From Sphingomonadaceae bacterium (GTDB taxonomy: Bacteria; Pseudomonadota; Alphaproteobacteria; Sphingomonadales; Sphingomonadaceae): 44,232 nt of DNA. This document shows positions 1 through 7,256 of the stretch, one piece after another; the stretch's first letter is position 1; each line of letters starts with the position of its first letter. The DNA lies in NCBI GenBank assembly GCA_025359445.1, contig JANYGB010000052.1:1-44232 (forward strand). Direction: 5' to 3'. The notes below the pieces were generated by a model, which ran no database searches, had not been told where the DNA came from, and worked only from the letters and a program-made list of their open reading frames with translations. The position numbers and the translations under genes were made by a program.

Positions 1-1
1 G

Positions 2-268
2 GCCAAAGGGCGCGGGAGCAAGACGCTCTACAGCACGAAAAGGGCTATGGGTCTCGCGATGGAAAAGGCCGGAATGGTCCAGCTGGCGAAGTCCGACGGC
101 TCGGAATTCACATTGAAGTACCTGGGCGAAACGCACCGCGTGTTTTTTTCACCTGCTGCCCAAGCCGAGTACCAGTCGCAGCAGCTCGTCGGCGAGGCGC
201 TGAGAATGTGGTTGCGTACTGCGCTGGCCAGAACGCAGCGCGAGTTGAAGGAGAGCGAGCCATTTTAG
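2..268 (+). CDS. C-terminal part of an unrecognised protein, cut by the window edge
   Basis: The frame is open from base 2, so the start lies outside the window; an ATG at 47 is possible but need not be the true start. The visible 88 residues are mostly polar, with a helical-looking end (EALRMWLRTALARTQRELKE). I recognise no domain. It lies upstream, in the same direction, of a ProQ-like gene and a small-terminase-like gene, so it probably belongs to a phage or satellite module. The stop is followed at once by the left arm of the inverted repeat at 268-387. Function unknown. Confidence 0.5.
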   Translation, partial: AKGRGSKTLYSTKRAMGLAMEKAGMVQLAKSDGSEFTLKYLGETHRVFFSPAAQAEYQSQQLVGEALRMWLRTALARTQRELKESEPF

Positions 269-387
269 GGTCGGTAGGTCGGCCGAAATCGCTTTTTCCC
301 TTTTTGGATCTCTTTGGTTTGGAAGAGGGGCCAGAGAGCAGAAAATAGAGAATAGGCATTTTGCGAAACCGACCGACCGACCGACCC
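268..387. repeat. Imperfect inverted repeat with a GACC tetranucleotide run
   Basis: The left arm (268-282) reads GGGTCGGTAGGTCGG. The right arm (369-387) is a CCGA/GACC run ending in CCC, and its reverse complement matches the left arm with one substitution over the shared length. About 85 AT-richer bases separate them. It lies between the first partial gene and the ProQ-like gene. It could be a protein-binding site or hairpin of a mobile element; no function is shown. Confidence 0.5.
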
Positions 388-429
388 TGCGCCGCAAGTG
401 ATGAAAATCCGAGGAAAGGAGAGCTGACC

Positions 430-717
430 ATGACTAGACAATACCAAGCTGCGCGAGACGCGCGAATTAAGAAGGCCGTGGCCATCCTCGCCCGCATGAA
501 GGCGCGCCACCCCGCTGCTTTCACGTCCCCGCCGCGCCCGCTCAACATCGGCATGCGCGACGACTTACTAGCAGCGGGCTGGAGCGAGGAAGAGGTAAGC
601 ACCGCGCTCGTCCATTACCTTAAGACTAAGCCGTACCTTCAATGCACCTTTGCCGATGGCGCGTTCCGCATCGACCAATGGCTGCCCGACAGCGCCGGTG
701 CAGGACCACGAGGCTGA
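430..717 (+). CDS. ProQ/FinO-domain RNA-binding protein (small, mobile-element type)
   Basis: A 95-residue protein. I start it at ATG 430 because GAGGAAAGGAGAG lies just upstream; the longer frame from 361 uses TTG and runs through the inverted repeat. Residues ~10-80 fit the ProQ/FinO fold: a helix (KKAVAILARMKARHPAAF), then PRPLNIGMRDDLLAAG, then an ALVHYLKTKPYL helix and GAFRID. Family members bind structured RNA and act as RNA chaperones or in antisense control on plasmids and phages. The last residues (SAGAGPRG) look unlike the family. In the +1 frame the sequence continues as QDHEAEWARSMARDFPFY before a stop near 776, so a frameshift near 690 is possible. The next ATG (718) abuts its stop. 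Confidence 0.75.
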   Translation: MTRQYQAARDARIKKAVAILARMKARHPAAFTSPPRPLNIGMRDDLLAAGWSEEEVSTALVHYLKTKPYLQCTFADGAFRIDQWLPDSAGAGPRG

Positions 718-951
718 ATGGGCGCGCAGCATGGCTCGCGACTTCCCATTCTACCTGACGACAACGGGAGCGAGATAGGTGCGTACAGACCCTTTTCTCG
801 GCCTTGCGTCCACTTGGCCCTCCTGCACCACGCAGGTCCGCCCTCTGGCACAAGCGGGGGTGGGGGCGTCAAAAGTTTTGAGCGAAGTGTCGCGAAAACC
901 GCCCCCCAGCCCGAAACCAATGCAAACCGCCATTTCGTGAAAGGATGCCCA
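718..951 (+). other. Region between ProQ-like and terminase-like genes; possible packaging-site DNA
   Basis: This stretch is open in the terminase frame, but its translation is glycine- and proline-rich and family-atypical. It contains a G-rich run followed by GGCGTCAAAAGTTTTGAGCG (around 865-885), whose core CAAAAGTTTTG is a perfect 11-base palindrome. DNA just upstream of small-terminase genes commonly holds the packaging (cos) site in cos-type phages and satellites. Either an N-terminal extension or non-coding packaging DNA fits; I favour the latter weakly. Confidence 0.3.
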
Positions 952-1431
952 TTGCCTGACCCTCGAAACGCTAGGCCTCGCAAGCCGCGCACCGACAGCA
1001 TCAGCAACCTCGTGCGCATCGCGCAAGCGGCTCGCCAAGAGCTGGCTCCACCGGCCCATGTACCCCTGCCCGACGAGGCTTGGCCCTACTGGCACAGTCT
1101 TGTGGAGGAGCAGGCCAAGGCCGACTGGAGCCCCCACCAACTAGAGCTTGCAGCCATGTTGGCACGCACCTTGGCTGCGCTCGAAGCAGAGCAGCGCACG
1201 CTGAGCGCAGAAGGCTCGCTAGGGACCGGTTCTCGGGGTGTCGTCGTTCAGAACCCGCGCAACCGTGTCGTGAGATCACTGTCCGACCAAGTTCTAGCGA
1301 TGCGGCGCACCTTGGGCCTTACGGCTCGGGCTTCCGCAGGAAGTAGCGAGGACGCTGCTCGGCAGCGCATCCAGAACCGTAGCGCCGAAATTGGCCTTCG
1401 GGAGCGCGATCCAAGCGGCTTACTAGCCTAG
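952..1431 (+). CDS. Small terminase subunit-like protein (P27 family)
   Basis: The frame is open from ATG 718 (237 residues), but the first ~78 residues are low-complexity and do not look like the family. A TTG at 952 preceded by AAAGGA gives a 159-residue protein starting just before PRKPRTDSISNLV. From there the pattern fits P27-type small terminases: a helical region (PDEAWPYWHSLVEEQ), helices with ELAAMLARTLAALEAEQ, a NSRG-like turn (GSRGVVVQNPRNRVV), then RTLGLTARA. Small terminases recognise phage DNA and load the large ATPase-nuclease for packaging. No large terminase, portal or capsid gene follows, so this is a satellite or a decayed prophage remnant. The start is uncertain (718, 937 or 952). 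Confidence 0.6.
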   Translation: MPDPRNARPRKPRTDSISNLVRIAQAARQELAPPAHVPLPDEAWPYWHSLVEEQAKADWSPHQLELAAMLARTLAALEAEQRTLSAEGSLGTGSRGVVVQNPRNRVVRSLSDQVLAMRRTLGLTARASAGSSEDAARQRIQNRSAEIGLRERDPSGLLA

Positions 1432-1882
1432 CTTTGACAGCCCGCGCCAAACGGATACGCAATGGCCTTTCTTAACAGGCACCAAGGATTAGAGGGCAGT
1501 TCGGCTCACGACAACTTTACCTTCGTAGCGTCCGTTGCTGATCCAGCCCAAAAGCTGCCCTTGGGCTGTTGGTTGAAGGAAGGTTCGCTTGTCGTTATTC
1601 GGTAACGGAAGCTTCCTTTCCAGACACGACACCATTGCGGACGATGGACTGTCAGCCGATGACCATAGGATTGACCGTCAATCTGGGAAAAAGAAGTGAG
1701 GCATTGGCTCTGCGCCTCATCATGGGGTAGGAGACCATAAATTCCGGGATGGCCTTTCGGTTAGCAATAAGTCACTCTGCAAGCGATTAATATAGGGGAA
1801 AGCAGCCCATTCTGCGAGTGCGAAAGTTGGACGTGTTCGACGCATACTGGCCTTCGATTTCAAGCAAGGGATCAACAAATTT
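1432..1882. other. Intergenic stretch with one hairpin
   Basis: No convincing gene is seen on either strand. A hairpin at 1544-1568 (arms CAGCCCAA and TTGGGCTG, 9-base loop) follows the terminase-like gene but lacks a clean T-run, so terminator activity is uncertain. The rest must hold the promoter of the exported-protein pair starting at 1883, but I cannot assign -35/-10 boxes with confidence. Confidence 0.5.
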
Positions 1883-2503
1883 ATGAAGCACTTAGCGTTT
1901 TGGGCGATGCTGTTTGCGGTCGCGCACGCAGCGTCTGCCTCTCCGCCAGCTCGCCAAAAGACGCCCTTACGAAACAGCCGCACGCGCGCCGCCCCTTCAA
2001 ATCCTGCCAAACCGGTTACGCCGAAAGCCGTCGAGCCAGCTTGGGGAACCTGGGTTTACCTCCAGGGCGATAAGGCAGTGCAGTACCGCGTTGCCAAGGT
2101 CGGGCAGGAGGGCGAGACAGCGTTGCTCAAGACCCAGTTCCGGGTCGAACCCGGCAATCGTACGGCCTGTTATTCGGATCGATGCGAAGGATATGTCGTT
2201 TATCTCGCGGTCATCGATCCCGACAAGCGTTCGACAATGGCCGAACACCATCTGTTTTTTCCTCGCGGCACAGGGGCAATGTGGGTGCTACCGGAGGTGC
2301 AGCGGTTCACTGCCAAGCGCACGGATTGGGGCCGCTTGTACCTCGACGACCAGAACCTGCCGTCCTTGGCGCACACCGACACACCCGACGAGCATACACG
2401 CATACGAATCTTCGACACGTCATGCGCTGATGACAGAATGGCCGGAGTGGAAACTCGGTGTTCTGATTACAAACCCGCCTTGTCCCAAACGATCGGCAAC
2501 TAA
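1883..2503 (+). CDS. Exported protein of unknown function
   Basis: A 206-residue protein with a clear Sec signal peptide (MKHLAFWAMLFAVAHAASAS, cleavage near residue 20). A Pro/Ala/Arg-rich linker runs to about residue 50, followed by a compact domain. Two cysteine pairs (CYSDRC near residue 95; two more near the C-terminus) suggest disulfides in the periplasm. I recognise no family. It is followed after 18 bases by a second exported protein in the same direction, so the two probably form an operon and may act together at the envelope. Its island position argues for horizontal acquisition. Confidence 0.65.
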   Translation: MKHLAFWAMLFAVAHAASASPPARQKTPLRNSRTRAAPSNPAKPVTPKAVEPAWGTWVYLQGDKAVQYRVAKVGQEGETALLKTQFRVEPGNRTACYSDRCEGYVVYLAVIDPDKRSTMAEHHLFFPRGTGAMWVLPEVQRFTAKRTDWGRLYLDDQNLPSLAHTDTPDEHTRIRIFDTSCADDRMAGVETRCSDYKPALSQTIGN

Positions 2504-2521
2504 CGCGTGGAGTTGGTTTCA

Positions 2522-4714
2522 ATGAAAAGAGCGTTCTCCTTAACGCGTGCATTTGTTTTGTCGCTTATAAGCCCCCTCGCGCTGGCCTCGTTCTTATGCT
2601 GCGCTACGCCGGCTCACGCGCAAAGGACACTTGCGCAAGCATTTTCTCCCGAAGTGGACGCTGTTACGGCAGCCAAGTGGGGGCTCCTTGGCCAGCTTGC
2701 CGGCAAGAACTTTGGGTTTGGGACTGAGGGCTTTGCGACATATCGATGGTTGAAACCCGGTCAAACTCTTATCGGTACCGTACGCACGTTCGCCGGAACG
2801 TATCAGACAGTTTATGTGCTGCGTTCCGACGGAACGATTGCAGGCCTACGAAAGCTGACCGAGACGGGCGAAAGCGGTGACGTCGCGGTAACAATTTCCT
2901 CCGATCGGTTCTCGGCAGCAGATGCGGGACGGCGTTATTCCTGCGTGTCTAAACGTAGCATGCTGACTTGTAATGATGAGGTCAGCCTAGACCGCAAACA
3001 ATGGACGGAACGTGGGTCTCTAACGGCAGCGGAGATCAGTCCCGAACAGCTGAGGATGGCTGCAGCCGCTCTGCCATCGGGGTTCCCAGCCTTGAAGGCT
3101 GGTTACTTCGATCCGAAGCTGGGGGCATTTGAAAAGTTAGCTAAACGGATTTGGCTGGCACCGTCATTGAAGGATTGGCATGAGCTGAGGTTCAGCATTT
3201 CTGGCACAAAAGAAGAGGGATCCGTCTCTCTGGGAATGTTTAACTTAATCGGTGACTCGGTGGGATACTACTATGTTACCAGCGAAAAGGGTCAACCTTT
3301 AGGGCGATATATCAATGGGGTTGGCAACCTTAACGCGGGAAGCTTTTCGAGCGATGGTCGGTCGGAAATATATTTAGGAGGACGAACTTGGCGGTTTTCG
3401 GTGTCTCCCGACGAACACTTTGCTCTACTTGAAATATTTGATGGTAGGAATTACAAAAATTCCAAAACAGTTTTCCGGCAGATTTATCAAGCAATGGCCA
3501 TCCCGCCAGCGGAGTCTAAACGGTGGGGATCTTTATCAATCCTTTTCGGAAACTTTTATCAAAAGAAAATAGATTACTATTCTTCATTCCGATGGATCGG
3601 GAGCGGCCGAATTCTCGTTAATGACTATATTGCGGCAATGGATAGCCCATACAGTATGTCATATTGCGTAGCAGAATTACCCGACAAGTATGACGGCATA
3701 AGCAAAATACCTTGTATTGGCAAATGGGCAGATGGAAGCGTTAGAAATGCCGTTTTTGCTAATTTGGGTATAAATTCTTTCGATTATGATGGAATTAAAT
3801 ATTTCGCGAGTGAACTCTTCGGGCGCACCTATTTTTCTACCGGTAAACCTGACGGACATCACTTTGAGTACCAAAGCTGGGAGGACGTCTCCGCCAAAAA
3901 AATGGCGTACGATACGGAGCAGACGCTGATTGCGGCGAACGAGAAACGAAGAGAACGAGAGCAACGGCAACAAGCAGATATGCAGGCCCTATACAATGGC
4001 CTGTCTCTGGCGGCCAATCGTTCAATGGCTAACGCGGGGATGACGAGCACGACATTTGACCAGACGCGAACCGATTGGACCTCATCCGGCACACCCGCTC
4101 CACTCCAATACGACGCAGGTGGAGTGTACGGTCAGGCTACCAAGGACGGTAGCTATTATGTCGGAAATGGTCTTTCATCGAAGGAGGTTGAGGCCTTTCA
4201 AATTCGAGAGCAGATTGCAGCTGAAAGATCGACAGGCCGTACGGTCGCCTCCGACGGCGTCTCGGCGGCTGGAGTATCTGTTGCTGCACCGCGTCCGGCG
4301 AAAGTGCGTGGGGGTACGCTGCGCTTCTTCCTGCAAGCCGGTATAGCAGAAAACCGGGAATATTGGGTGAAGCAATGGGGGAAAGAAAATACGCAGACGC
4401 CGATGTGTTTCTCACACATCTATGAGTTCCGAGACGTCCCAGGATATGTCGCTGGCATAGACAGAGATGATACTGTTGCGCAAAATATCATCGAGGCCCA
4501 AAAGGATGCATTCGTCTTGGCATGTGCTGCGCATCCCGTGAACGTTGCCCCCATTCACCGGGATGCGATCTCTGCCGCATGGAACGCCGATGGTGCCACG
4601 GGTTCGTCCAACTCAGACGAATCTATTGATAAGGCGTGGCACAATCTATTCGATCATCACCATGCTTTTGTGACACCTTCAACCCGGTCGGCTCCCGGTT
4701 ATGATGACAGGTAA
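2522..4714 (+). CDS. Large exported protein of unknown function
   Basis: I start it at ATG 2522 (730 residues), preceded by GGAG; the frame also has an upstream GTG at 2507. The N-terminus is a signal peptide ending in PAHAQR. The middle is rich in aromatic beta-strand-like segments (YRWLKPGQTLIGTVRTF, SVGYYYVTSEKGQPLGRYI). Residues ~460-490 are a charged helix with coiled-coil character (NEKRREREQRQQADMQ). The tail carries DHHHAF near the end. I recognise no domain. Bases about 3400-3900 are clearly more AT-rich than the surroundings, which supports foreign origin. It lies 18 bases after another exported protein and probably shares its transcript. Confidence 0.65.
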   Translation: MKRAFSLTRAFVLSLISPLALASFLCCATPAHAQRTLAQAFSPEVDAVTAAKWGLLGQLAGKNFGFGTEGFATYRWLKPGQTLIGTVRTFAGTYQTVYVLRSDGTIAGLRKLTETGESGDVAVTISSDRFSAADAGRRYSCVSKRSMLTCNDEVSLDRKQWTERGSLTAAEISPEQLRMAAAALPSGFPALKAGYFDPKLGAFEKLAKRIWLAPSLKDWHELRFSISGTKEEGSVSLGMFNLIGDSVGYYYVTSEKGQPLGRYINGVGNLNAGSFSSDGRSEIYLGGRTWRFSVSPDEHFALLEIFDGRNYKNSKTVFRQIYQAMAIPPAESKRWGSLSILFGNFYQKKIDYYSSFRWIGSGRILVNDYIAAMDSPYSMSYCVAELPDKYDGISKIPCIGKWADGSVRNAVFANLGINSFDYDGIKYFASELFGRTYFSTGKPDGHHFEYQSWEDVSAKKMAYDTEQTLIAANEKRREREQRQQADMQALYNGLSLAANRSMANAGMTSTTFDQTRTDWTSSGTPAPLQYDAGGVYGQATKDGSYYVGNGLSSKEVEAFQIREQIAAERSTGRTVASDGVSAAGVSVAAPRPAKVRGGTLRFFLQAGIAENREYWVKQWGKENTQTPMCFSHIYEFRDVPGYVAGIDRDDTVAQNIIEAQKDAFVLACAAHPVNVAPIHRDAISAAWNADGATGSSNSDESIDKAWHNLFDHHHAFVTPSTRSAPGYDDR

Positions 4715-4913
4715 CGCCCCACTTCCGGAGTGCGACAGTCACAAACTTCGTAGCGCCTCAACCATGACAATTTTCGTCAAGTTCGATTTTCTACGGGACG
4801 GCACCCGTAAGCGGACCGTCGCAAAATCACGAAAATGCAGCCATTCACCAAGTCGGCAGCGATGCCTCAAAACGGCAGTCGATCGGCCTAAAGACATCGC
4901 CTCTCTTCACCGC

Positions 4914-5846
4914 CTACTCGCCTTCCGAAAAGAAATCTTCGTCCAGCCGCTTGAGCTTCACCGTCCTACTCACCCTGACCCCCACGTCATGTTCGATCAT
5001 CAAATCCGTGAGCTTCGCGCCGTCGATTAAGATGATCCGCTGCGGAATAGCGTGCGCGTATTGTTTCGCCCCGGTGGTGAATGTGGAGGTCGTGACGAAC
5101 ACACCCTTGGTCGCTCCGAACCCCACTAGGCTCCCGACGAACGCCTGCACCTCTCCGCGTTGGACAGTATTGTGCGAGGCGTAGCGCTTCGCCTGAACGT
5201 AGATGCGGTCCAGGCCGAGACGATCCTCATCGATAACCCCGTCCACGCCGTTATCCCCGCTTTTGCCGAGCTTCAGGGCGGCATTTTCGTGGCTGCCCCC
5301 GTAGCCCATGCCCACGAGCAGATCGACGATGAGGTGTTCGAAGAACGCGGGCGAGTTGTCGAGGATGCGCTGTAGCAGGTCACTGCTGAGTGCACTTTGC
5401 AGCACCACATGTGCGGCTTCGATTTGTTCTTCCGGCGTGGCAGCGGACGGTGCGACTGCGGGCTCTATCGTCCCGGCTTGCTCGGGCTGCTTGTTGGGGC
5501 CGCTTTGGTAGAAGTCCACGAATGCGGGAAATGCTTTCAGCGCATCCACATTTAATGTTGAAGGGTTGGACGCCAGCAGCTCCAGACCCTTCTGTGTAGC
5601 CCTGAATACGCCCCGTTTGGGGCTCTCGATCAACCCAGCCTTCGTCATGTAAAACTTGGCCCAATGGATACGATTGTTGAGCAAACGTTGACGCCCACTT
5701 TGTAGCAGTGCGTTGCGCTCCTCCTCGGTGAGGCCGAATTCGTTGGCGATGGTGTCCGCCGCGTCAGCAACGCGCGTTTCGCCAGCGGCGGCCACCTTTA
5801 GGACCGGCAGCATCAATGTCTGATAACTTGGTATGGCCAAGCCCAT
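4914..5846 (-). CDS. mrr: Mrr-type restriction endonuclease
   Basis: A 310-residue protein when started at ATG 5846 (MGLAIPSYQTLMLPVLKVAA), which matches where Mrr proteins begin; the longer frame to 5984 would add 46 unlikely residues. The N-terminal ~90 residues are the Mrr winged-helix DNA-binding region. After a linker rich in Ala, Pro and Glu comes the nuclease domain: FFEHLIVDLLVGMGYGG, then GDNGVDGVID with the catalytic Asp near 202, and YVQAKRY with the Gln-x-Lys near 218-220. Mrr enzymes are type IV-like restriction factors that cut methylated DNA. It is transcribed away from a small gene at 5915 and belongs to a nuclease-rich defence cluster. Confidence 0.88.
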   Translation of the reverse strand: MGLAIPSYQTLMLPVLKVAAAGETRVADAADTIANEFGLTEEERNALLQSGRQRLLNNRIHWAKFYMTKAGLIESPKRGVFRATQKGLELLASNPSTLNVDALKAFPAFVDFYQSGPNKQPEQAGTIEPAVAPSAATPEEQIEAAHVVLQSALSSDLLQRILDNSPAFFEHLIVDLLVGMGYGGSHENAALKLGKSGDNGVDGVIDEDRLGLDRIYVQAKRYASHNTVQRGEVQAFVGSLVGFGATKGVFVTTSTFTTGAKQYAHAIPQRIILIDGAKLTDLMIEHDVGVRVSRTVKLKRLDEDFFSEGE

Positions 5847-5914
5847 TCCCCTTTCGGCTGATAAGTTCCACACTTGCGCTTGGACGGCAAGCGCACGAAC
5901 CGGAAAGGGCCAAA

Positions 5915-6190
5915 ATGGCCGCAGCACAAGAGATTGGTATTGGTATGGCGTCGTTACTGGCCATGGACGCCGGGCCGGAGCCACTGCCTCTGTCCTTCCG
6001 CGGCCAGACGCTGGATGAAGCGGGCGAAATCGTACTGGCCATTTTAGCCGAGTGCAAAGATGCGCAAATTTCTCTCAATCGGGTTGAGGGCGATCCGCAC
6101 CTATGCCGCCATATCGTGCGAGACGTCCATGTGCCTCTGCGGGCCAACCCACAGCTAGTGGGAGAGATGCTGTTCTATCGCAGGGAATGA
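5915..6190 (+). CDS. Small hypothetical protein divergent from mrr
   Basis: A 91-residue protein if started at ATG 5915, which has GGAAAGGG upstream; the frame extends back to 5816 but would then overlap the mrr start. It has no signal peptide or membrane segment. The middle has a DEAGEIVLAILAECKDAQ helix and the end is basic (VGEMLFYRRE). I recognise no family. The 68-base gap to mrr would hold promoters for both. It could be a regulator or immunity partner for the neighbouring nuclease, but this rests on position only. Confidence 0.4.
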   Translation: MAAAQEIGIGMASLLAMDAGPEPLPLSFRGQTLDEAGEIVLAILAECKDAQISLNRVEGDPHLCRHIVRDVHVPLRANPQLVGEMLFYRRE

Positions 6191-6229
6191 GGAAACATAA
6201 GGCAACCGACCGTAATGTTTGCGACATGA

Positions 6230-6254
6230 ATGGGATGCTCTAAGCGCATCCCAT
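6230..6254. terminator. Hairpin between two converging genes
   Basis: Perfect 9-bp arms ATGGGATGC and GCATCCCAT enclose a 7-base loop. It lies between the small plus-strand gene ending at 6190 and the minus-strand gene ending at 6301. No strong T-run follows on either strand, so it may be a weak bidirectional terminator or an mRNA-end structure. Confidence 0.4.
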
Positions 6255-6300
6255 GAGGACCTTACTCAGCTTTTCCCGGTCGAATGCCTATTGGCGGCAA

Positions 6301-6822
6301 TCAACTGGCGGCATAAGCTAACACGTTCACTTTGACAAGCTTTTCCCACCTATCTCGATGGTCTTGAAGCGTTTCACACTTCGGTGAAATTGGAAAGTTG
6401 ACCGAGCGTTTTGCCCCTTTGCGTGTCGGCGTTTCATACCAATTAGATGCGTGCGATTGGGCAATCTGATCCGCTTCAGTTACCGTGAAAATATAAAACT
6501 CGGCATTTTGGTGGCCACCAGTGACGGACACAACTATGTCCGTCTCAATGGCGGCTTGCTTTGCATTGAATAATGTAGCGCCGTGCTGAAGGAACTTCCC
6601 CGCGTAACCTAAGAAGACGCGATCTTTCTGCGTGCCGTTGGTTTTCACCTGGATCACTACCCGGTGGCGGCCCAATATGGCGATTAGGTCCCCATTCGCT
6701 GCTTTTGCCGCTCCATCCAAACGTTCTACGTGCCAGCCTCGCGCGGTAAGTTCCAACTCAACCAGTAATTCCCCTATCTTTCCGGACAGAAGCCTTCGCA
6801 CTTGTCGCTCGTCATCGGGCAT
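6301..6822 (-). CDS. PD-(D/E)xK nuclease-like protein
   Basis: A 173-residue protein started at ATG 6822, where AGGAAAG lies 7 bases upstream; the frame extends to 6951 without support. Residues ~13-61 show the Holliday-resolvase/Vsr-like nuclease pattern: GKIGELLVELELTARGW (helix with acidic residues), D45 in GDLIAIL, and QVK at 58-60. The rest resembles a compact substrate domain ending in a Trp/Lys-rich segment. Similar small proteins act as DNA nucleases in mobile elements or as restriction factors. The substrate cannot be told from sequence. It sits between mrr and the reader-nuclease gene, in a stretch where four of six proteins carry nuclease motifs. Confidence 0.6.
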   Translation of the reverse strand: MPDDERQVRRLLSGKIGELLVELELTARGWHVERLDGAAKAANGDLIAILGRHRVVIQVKTNGTQKDRVFLGYAGKFLQHGATLFNAKQAAIETDIVVSVTGGHQNAEFYIFTVTEADQIAQSHASNWYETPTRKGAKRSVNFPISPKCETLQDHRDRWEKLVKVNVLAYAAS

Positions 6823-7256
6823 ATGGGATCTTTCCTGCTCTCCACAGGATGCGGGTAGCGATCCGATTTGGTCCGCCACGTCGCGCCTATGTCCTCTCGG
6901 GGCGACGGCCGGAGCCGGATGTTGGAAACACTGGCAATGCACAGCGCGCATGCGCCTTTACCGTTGCCGGCTGGACATGCGCGCATGCCACCCGGCCTCC
7001 AATGTTGGTGACCGGTTGCATTGCGAAGAGGTTTCCACGCCCCACTTCCTCGCTTTTAGAGGAAGCCTTTTTTCCGTAACACGCAGATTGCTGAGAAACA
7101 ATTGTTAGAAGCTGGTTGGAGGTCCGTATCCGTTTGATCCCGTCATTTTTTGCAGTGCTTGCTTGCCTTCAGTTATATCGAACCGCGAACGTTGAAAAAA
7201 TCGCTGCTGGCGTCCGGCGTAGCTTCGCGTAGCTGCAAATGGTGGGGGATTTGCCA
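6823..7256. other. Intergenic stretch holding an orphan terminator; possible small RNA
   Basis: No convincing protein gene is seen; two plus-strand frames (from 6632 and 6849) have Arg/Pro/Cys-rich, shadow-like translations and no ribosome site. An intrinsic terminator at 7045-7073 points in the plus direction with no gene to terminate. The stretch also contains the inverted pair GCGCATGCGC / ATGCGCGCATGC around 6948-6985. A non-coding transcript is possible. The last 150 bases probably hold the promoter of the gene at 7257. Confidence 0.4.
7045..7073 (+). terminator. Intrinsic terminator with no obvious gene upstream
   Basis: Stem CTTCCTC / GAGGAAG (7 bp, perfect), loop GCTTTTA, then CC and a run of six T. 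The orientation is plus. The nearest upstream gene lies on the opposite strand, so the terminator must serve an unannotated transcript or block read-through. Confidence 0.6.

Noticed and set aside
4701..5030. Plus-strand frame overlapping the 3' end of mrr
   Set aside because: It is antisense to the conserved Mrr nuclease domain and has no ribosome site or recognisable domain.
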